A program made the translations under genes and the position numbers. 64,000 bases of DNA from Phallusia fumigata (taxonomy: Eukaryota > Chordata > Ascidiacea > Phlebobranchia > Ascidiidae), in contig QXVZ01034699.1 in assembly GCA_008931825.1 (NCBI GenBank), positions 84,849 through 148,848 of the forward strand, read 5' to 3'. How positions within the stretch are numbered: position 1 is the first letter of the stretch; every line of letters starts with the position of its first letter. Below, one piece after another: positions 59,701-64,000 of this stretch. Under the pieces are notes generated by a model. It did no database searches and was not told the origin of the DNA. It saw only the letters and a list, made by a program, of their open reading frames with translations.

Positions 59701-62700
59701 GTCAAAACAACCCAGGACGCAGATCGTGGGCCGAAGCGAGATGCTCTGTCATTAAAACTAAGTTTGCGGATTGTCATGGTTATGTAAATCCGGACCAATA
59801 CTATGAAAGATGTATATTTGACACTTGCGCTTGCAACACGGGAGGGGAATGCGAGTGTTTTTGTACATCAATCGCTGCATATGCTCAAGAGTGTAACAAG
59901 CACGGAGCCCATCCATACTGGAGGACACAAGATATGTGTCCTATTCAGTGCGATGGTTATCGCATATACAATCCGTGTGTCTCCGCTTGTCCAATTACTT
60001 GTAACAACTACAACAGCAGAGCAAAGGTAAACAGATATTTTTAGTAGGCCTTTAGACGAAAATGTTTGGCAAACAATAAACACGATCTGGGAAGGTAATT
60101 GCCTAAAATCTATGCGCTATAAACAACTTTATTTTTTGTAGATTGAAAGCGAGTGTAAAGACTCTTGTGTTGAGGGTTGCTCATGCAAAGCAAAATTGGT
60201 TTACGACCGAGAAGAAAAGTGTTGCGTCGAGAGATCAAAATGCGTATGCACTGTGCATGAGGGCGTTTTGTACGGGGAAGGAGATAAAATCTATCCGTTG
60301 TCCGACGAATGTAAAAGCTGGTAGGGGCAACCAAATATACTTTTCGATTAAAGGGATAAAATTTGAAACACATTTTTCTGTCGCCCATTACGCCTATGAT
60401 GTTGTATTCTTACAAAAAAATCCAATAATTTTCACAATTTTGCATTTTAATTTGTTAGTTTCAATAAAAATCCCAATCGACATAAAAAACAGAAGAGTTT
60501 TAGTAAATGAGTAGGTAACTTTAATAGTGTTAAAATGTTTTTAGTTACTGCATGGATCATGCAATCCACTGCCTTGGCTTACCCTGCCCTGAGAATTATT
60601 TGCCACCCGTTATGCCTTGTACAATACGATACTGGGAGAGAAAAGACAACAAAAAATACAATCCATTTTTGTTAAAACCCACAAAAGAAACGTGCAACTT
60701 AGAAGTTGAAAAGGCTTTAGGTAAATAGTCATTAGTTGTACAATTACAATTAAGTTGCATAGATCATGTTTTAGAGATGTGTTTAAAAATTGCCATTCTA
60801 ATTATTTTTACAGAACTGTGCCCCACAAACAAACAAAATAAGTGTGGATATACGTGCGGTTCATTGTGTCATGCTTGGAAGGAGGCGACATACGAATGTG
60901 TACACGGAAAAAGCAGTGAGTGCTGCTTGACATGTGGACAAACTGTGACTGCGTGTTCGTCTGGACAGGTGCTCCGAGATGAAAATACATGCATATCTCC
61001 TCAGGACTGTCCATGTCTTCTACCAAATGGAAATGTTATAGCTGTAGGTTTTTTTGTCAAATTTTGTTTGCAATGTATCTTTATGATAATCCTCTAAAAA
61101 AAGACTTCTAAATATACAAATCTTTATATTTAGACAATTTTTGTCAACGCGTTTTTAAAACTCCGTTTTTTAAAGCCTGGTGATAATTGGGATTGTCGCG
61201 TTACGTGCATTCGTTACTACTGCTGGAACAATGAGTTGGAAGAATCTCCTCTAGTTGGCTGCACACCGGAATCGGAAGAGATATTAGTTTCGGAAAATAA
61301 GCCTGCTGATGCGGAAACACCTGAATACCCCAGCTATACAGCCATGTCAATAAAATACCCCGAAAAGTCAGAAGAAACGGTAATTATGGGTCCCCTTCCT
61401 GAAGGGTACACATATTGTTTTCACTCTGTTTGTTTTTTATTCTTTTTTTACCCTGGAGCTTGTCCATGCCCTTTTGCTATGAAATGTCTGGCGCATTGGG
61501 ATGAAACTTTCACCGCTGACAGATATGGTCATGACATTATGCCATCTGCTTCAATTGACCCCATAGCCTCAGTGGTTACCTCGTTAGTCCCCAAAAGGCT
61601 GAAATATTTTGCTGCAGTTTGTCCATGCACTTTAAGGCATAGAATTTTGTGGGATTTAGATGAAATTTTCAGTTGGTAGATATAATCATTGCGGTGCATG
61701 ACCGTGGATTTATGGGCAAATAATTGCCAGTTTGACGTCATAACGCTGCAACATGCTAAAGCCTAAAACTATTTGTGTGCAGGTTGTTTTGTGACCTTGT
61801 AAATAAAACTTGTTTTAAAGCAAACTAATTTGTGAAAGCACAATAAATTATAAATTTTCTATTGACTCCTTTTCTCTTACATGTTTTTTTTATCCAGTCG
61901 AGGCGTTTTCATCAATGCACGGCGGCCATTACATACGATTAAATGAACATGTGGGCTGTCGCGGGTTATGCACCCCTGCCATGGTGGTTGAGATGTAGCT
62001 CCACCCCACTGCTAGAGTTTTCAACATTGTTTGAATTAGATGAAATTTTATTACACTGTAGGTTGGGTCACTGTTTTGTTTTTTGATTCGCTTTACGCTA
62101 TTGCCCCATTAGTTACGCCGCTGGCCATGGCCACCTAAAATGGGAAATTTTACTAAACAATGTCCAAATTGGATGAAATTCACACCATTTGTACAACATT
62201 CCATTATGGTGAACCGATTTTTTTGTTTGACCCCATAGCCTCATCAGTTACCCCGCTAGCCCCCTTAAAATGGCCAAATTATTAAACGATGTCCGAATTG
62301 GTTGAAATTCACACAATTTGTAGAACATGCCAATGTGGGGTATCGATTTCTTTGTTTGACCTTGTAGCCCGATCAATTACTTTGTTTGCCTCTTTAAGTG
62401 GGTCAAATTATTAAACAATGTCGGAACTGGATAAAATTTGGACAATTTGGAGAACAAGGCTTTGTTTTACCTCAAGTCCCAAAAGTTGACTTGCTAAGCC
62501 TTTAAGGTTTATTTTTTGGATAATAGTTGTGTGTCATTCCGTTTTCTTTGTTATTTTTATAATCATCAATTCAACATTTGATGATTATGAATTATTTAAA
62601 ATATCTGCTACAATTTGGACATGTATATATCTCGATCGATGCATATTCTTGAAGTTTGCATGTGTGCGTTTCTGCCTGCAGAAACGGTTATGTCATTAAA

Positions 62701-64000
62701 AACTTGGGTAACTATGGGGCCCATAGTGAAGTATGTAGTGAATATATCTCCTTTAAAAATTGAGTGATAGTGTATGTGGAATGGCAATATGGTGAAAGCC
62801 ACCCTTCTAGTTGTTGATTGTTAATCTTTTTGTGTCTGAAAAAGTTTTTTTGCAGGAAATACTGGTTTCAACCTCTATTAAATTAGACTTATCTCGTTTA
62901 ACATTCTTAATGGTATTTTTTTCAAGGAAATCGCAGTATCATCTACTACAGACACAGAACCTTCTGTTCCACTAAAAGTGGAGGACAAATCTGATGAAGC
63001 CAAACATGAAGTATCGGAGAAGGTTTATGATACTGCTGAACAGCTATTCGTTAAAAGTGACTTTCCTTTGCGTACAGATGAAACAGATTTAGTGTCACCT
63101 GTCCCAGTTATTGTACAGACATTAAACGAGTTTGGAAGCAGTTTAGAACCAGATACATTTCTTGCTGATTCTACTGTCTCACCTCCAGCTTTTTCATATG
63201 AAATTATAAATGAAGAAGCAATGTGTATAGATCAACTAGGAAGAGAAAGAAATTATGGAGAATGTTGGCGAGAAAACGAGAGCAAGTGCCAAACATGCAC
63301 TTGCTACGACCTGCAGGAAGTACGATGTACTGAACGTGTATGCTCACCGTTGCCGTCATGCCAAATTGGTCATAAACTTGTGGAGGTTGTCAATGACGGT
63401 TGTTGTTCCACGTATCGATGTGTAAAAGGTAAGATAGCGTAATATTTAGACAAATAATGTTTTTTTGTACGTAGTAAATTAGTGAGATATTTTAAAGTTC
63501 TTCAGAAGACAAAAACAACACCAAAGTTCAAATGTGCCAAGTTTGCCTTTATCACAGATGCCTGCGATACTGACATGTGCGAAAACATCGTACCAAACTG
63601 CAACCATTATGAGGATATAAAGAAAACCATGGAAGACGACTGCTGCGCCAAATACAAGTGTGTTTGTAATCGAAACAAATGCGTTCAACTAGGGAAGCCA
63701 CCTTGTCCAAAAAACAGCATCAGACTGGAAATAGATACTGACGCATGTTGCCCCGTTGCAAAATGTGTGCACATTTCGACAAATTTCATTGACAAAGTAC
63801 CCAAAGAAATTACGGCTCATGTAGATATAATTGAGGGTGCTGACCATAATATTGAAGTTGGACCATACAAACCAGAATCTGTCATAGAATTCCTTGACGA
63901 GGAAGAATTTAAACCTTCTGGACCTGTATTCTACGATGATGTTGGTGCATTGCCTAACAAACCATACACACCGAAATATGGTGGCGTAATAACTGCGTAT
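50725..64000 (+). CDS. Secreted sushi + von Willebrand D-assembly glycoprotein (vWF/mucin-like), 3' end outside window
   Basis: Thirty-two exons join in one frame of 1948 codons, open at the window edge: 50725-50780, 50885-50904, 50974-51055, 51675-51799, 51871-52081, 52138-52226, 53581-53690, 53766-54004, 54298-54454, 55025-55134, 55195-55364, 55567-55788, 56240-56409, 56473-56588, 56644-56772, 56846-57029, 57241-57429, 57500-57649, 57720-57857, 58188-58409, 58470-58556, 58617-58728, 58809-59038, 59101-59201, 59267-59538, 59608-60026, 60142-60320, 60545-60720, 60814-61043, 61176-61379, 62927-63428, 63558-64000. Order: signal peptide (residues 1-20), three sushi modules (about 25-228), D1 (232-625), D2 (626-992), D' (993-1060), D3 (1065-1488), an extra TIL (1489-1565), an acidic Ser/Thr/Pro linker, then VWC-like modules. 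In vWF and gel-forming mucins D1-D2-D'-D3 drives dimer and multimer assembly; a structural extracellular polymer is the likely role. Whether it is an orthologue of any named protein is unknown. Confidence 0.93.
50974..53690 (+). other. Three consecutive sushi (CCP) modules
   Basis: Module 1 spans 50974-51799, module 2 is exon 51871-52081, and module 3 spans 52138-53690. Each has the four-cysteine pattern with the usual tail of a W before the last C (GDWSVTEFPSC, GEWSPAFKEN..C, GKWLPGKEAPAC). Sushi modules usually mediate protein binding, as in complement regulators. They replace the position where vWF and mucins start directly with D1. Confidence 0.85.
52362..52690 (+). repeat. Family copy fragment in intron 6 of the VWD gene
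   Basis: The 5' hairpin at 52369-52388 has arms gtcaccttc and gaaggtgac, followed by the T-rich tract, the 'gaaatgttgggtggatttgg' segment and part of one internal unit ('aatcccagcatttaccc', 'caatgtctgaatt'). The 3' half is absent. Confidence 0.65.
53766..56588 (+). other. D1 assembly: VWD1-C8-TIL-E
   Basis: VWD1 opens with TCFTWGQHHYRTFDGTIYRF and closes with TAGLCGTFN. The C8 module is on 55195-55788 with the usual eight-cysteine spacing. The TIL on 56240-56409 has CHCPENMYL and ECPC signatures, and an E-type cysteine segment follows on 56473-56588. The first cysteine of the vWF CGLC motif is replaced by alanine. Confidence 0.85.
55868..56046. mobile_element. 179-bp inverted-end element in the VWD gene intron 12
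   Basis: The left 'gagtcaaaatttaagttta' + 'tctcgaaa' and the right 'tttcgagataaac' + 'tataagtactttgactc' are imperfect inverted repeats of about 28 bp enclosing a short centre. No coding sequence and no clear target duplication. Confidence 0.5.
56588..58556 (+). other. D2 assembly: VWD2-C8-TIL-E
   Basis: VWD2 starts HYETFDGAEYNM and closes with AGLCGNFNS. C8-2 on 57500-57857 has the YYEACMYDFC motif. TIL2 is on 58188-58409 (CIPGCTCPEG, ECPC) and E2 on 58470-58556. Here too alanine replaces the first cysteine of CGLC. Confidence 0.85.
58617..60720 (+). other. D'-D3 assembly
   Basis: D' is the TIL'/E' pair on 58617-58979 (CISGCQCLEGMV, CPCIYGG, CNTCHC) without its own VWD, exactly as in vWF. 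VWD3 runs from ITTFDGHYYKF to VEGLCGNYDQN. C8-3 (59608-60000) keeps the vWF-like run FDTCAC...CECFCTSIAAYAQEC and YWRTQDMCP, the region that carries inter-chain cysteines in vWF. TIL3/E3 follow on 60142-60720. Confidence 0.88.
61176..63200 (+). other. Acidic Ser/Thr/Pro linker split by a repeat-filled intron
   Basis: After a short cysteine segment (DNWDCRVTCIRYYCW) the protein becomes acidic and rich in E, S, T and P with no cysteine up to the VWC module. It sits where mucins have the PTS domain and vWF has A domains, but it is short and not repetitive. Intron 61380-62926 holds a complete family repeat. Confidence 0.7.
61384..62815 (+). repeat. Most complete family copy: hairpin, array and 3' half
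   Basis: Hairpin at 61390-61409 (one mismatch), T-rich tract, the 'gctatgaaatgtctgg..ttgggatgaaac' segment, about four ~130-bp units (about 62020-62480), and the 3' half from about 62655 ending 'gaaagccacccttctag'. The length is about 1.43 kb. It begins 5 nt after the splice donor of exon 30 in the VWD gene. Confidence 0.75.
63210..64000 (+). other. VWC-type cysteine-rich modules, cut by the window edge
   Basis: First module 63210-63428: CQTCTCYD, then CTERVCSPLPSC and GCCSTYRC, a good VWC pattern. The next exon repeats the theme (DDCCAKYKCVC, ACCPVAKC) and then continues without cysteine to base 64000. Such modules follow the D assemblies in vWF, mucins and otogelin-type proteins. Confidence 0.75.

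Noticed and set aside
61236-61679. Extension of the VWD gene ORF past 61379
   Set aside because: After the splice donor at 61380 the frame reads into the hairpin-start repeat; the protein rejoins in phase at 62927.

Overview
The window is a piece of an animal nuclear genome. It is AT-rich and intron-rich, with consensus GT-AG splice sites and four clearly animal genes, all on the + strand. Short exons, introns often of 50-100 bp, a single MED13, many non-autonomous DNA transposons and strong haplotype divergence suggest a tunicate (a Ciona-like ascidian). That assignment is an inference, not a demonstration.

Layout. 1-3215: decayed, repeat-rich sequence with a BEL/Pao-type protease remnant. 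3216-5907: POLDIP2, 9 exons. 5908-9660: BEL/Pao reverse-transcriptase/RNase H remnant on the minus strand, broken by a foldback MITE, then a 558-bp segment duplicated around a single N. 9661-11184: COQ7, 5 exons. 11185-18101: long gene-poor stretch. 18102-45592: MED13, 38 exons, reconstructed in an unbroken reading frame of 2098 residues; its large introns hold most of the mobile elements. 45593-50600: intergenic, with a second BEL/Pao remnant. 50725 to the window end: a very large secreted glycoprotein gene, 32 exons so far and at least 1948 residues. It has a signal peptide, three sushi modules and then the D1-D2-D'-D3 layout of von Willebrand factor and gel-forming mucins, followed by VWC-like cysteine-rich modules. 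It is cut by the window edge.

How the genes relate. POLDIP2 (mitochondrial form) and COQ7 (ubiquinone synthesis) are adjacent in one orientation and both carry mitochondrial-type N termini. MED13 is a nuclear transcription regulator and the VWD gene is secreted, so I see no shared pathway across the whole window.

The most unusual content is (a) the sushi plus D1-D2-D'-D3 protein, whose D modules lack the first cysteine of the usual CGLC motif; (b) an unnamed interspersed repeat family found mainly in introns, with a hairpin at its 5' end (one copy shows a compensatory base pair), an internal array of about 130-bp units and a conserved 3' end; (c) nested hAT-type insertions, one with a perfect 8-bp target duplication; and (d) five single-N junctions, four directly bounded by near-identical duplications and one consistent with the same pattern, best explained as unmerged haplotypes in the assembly.
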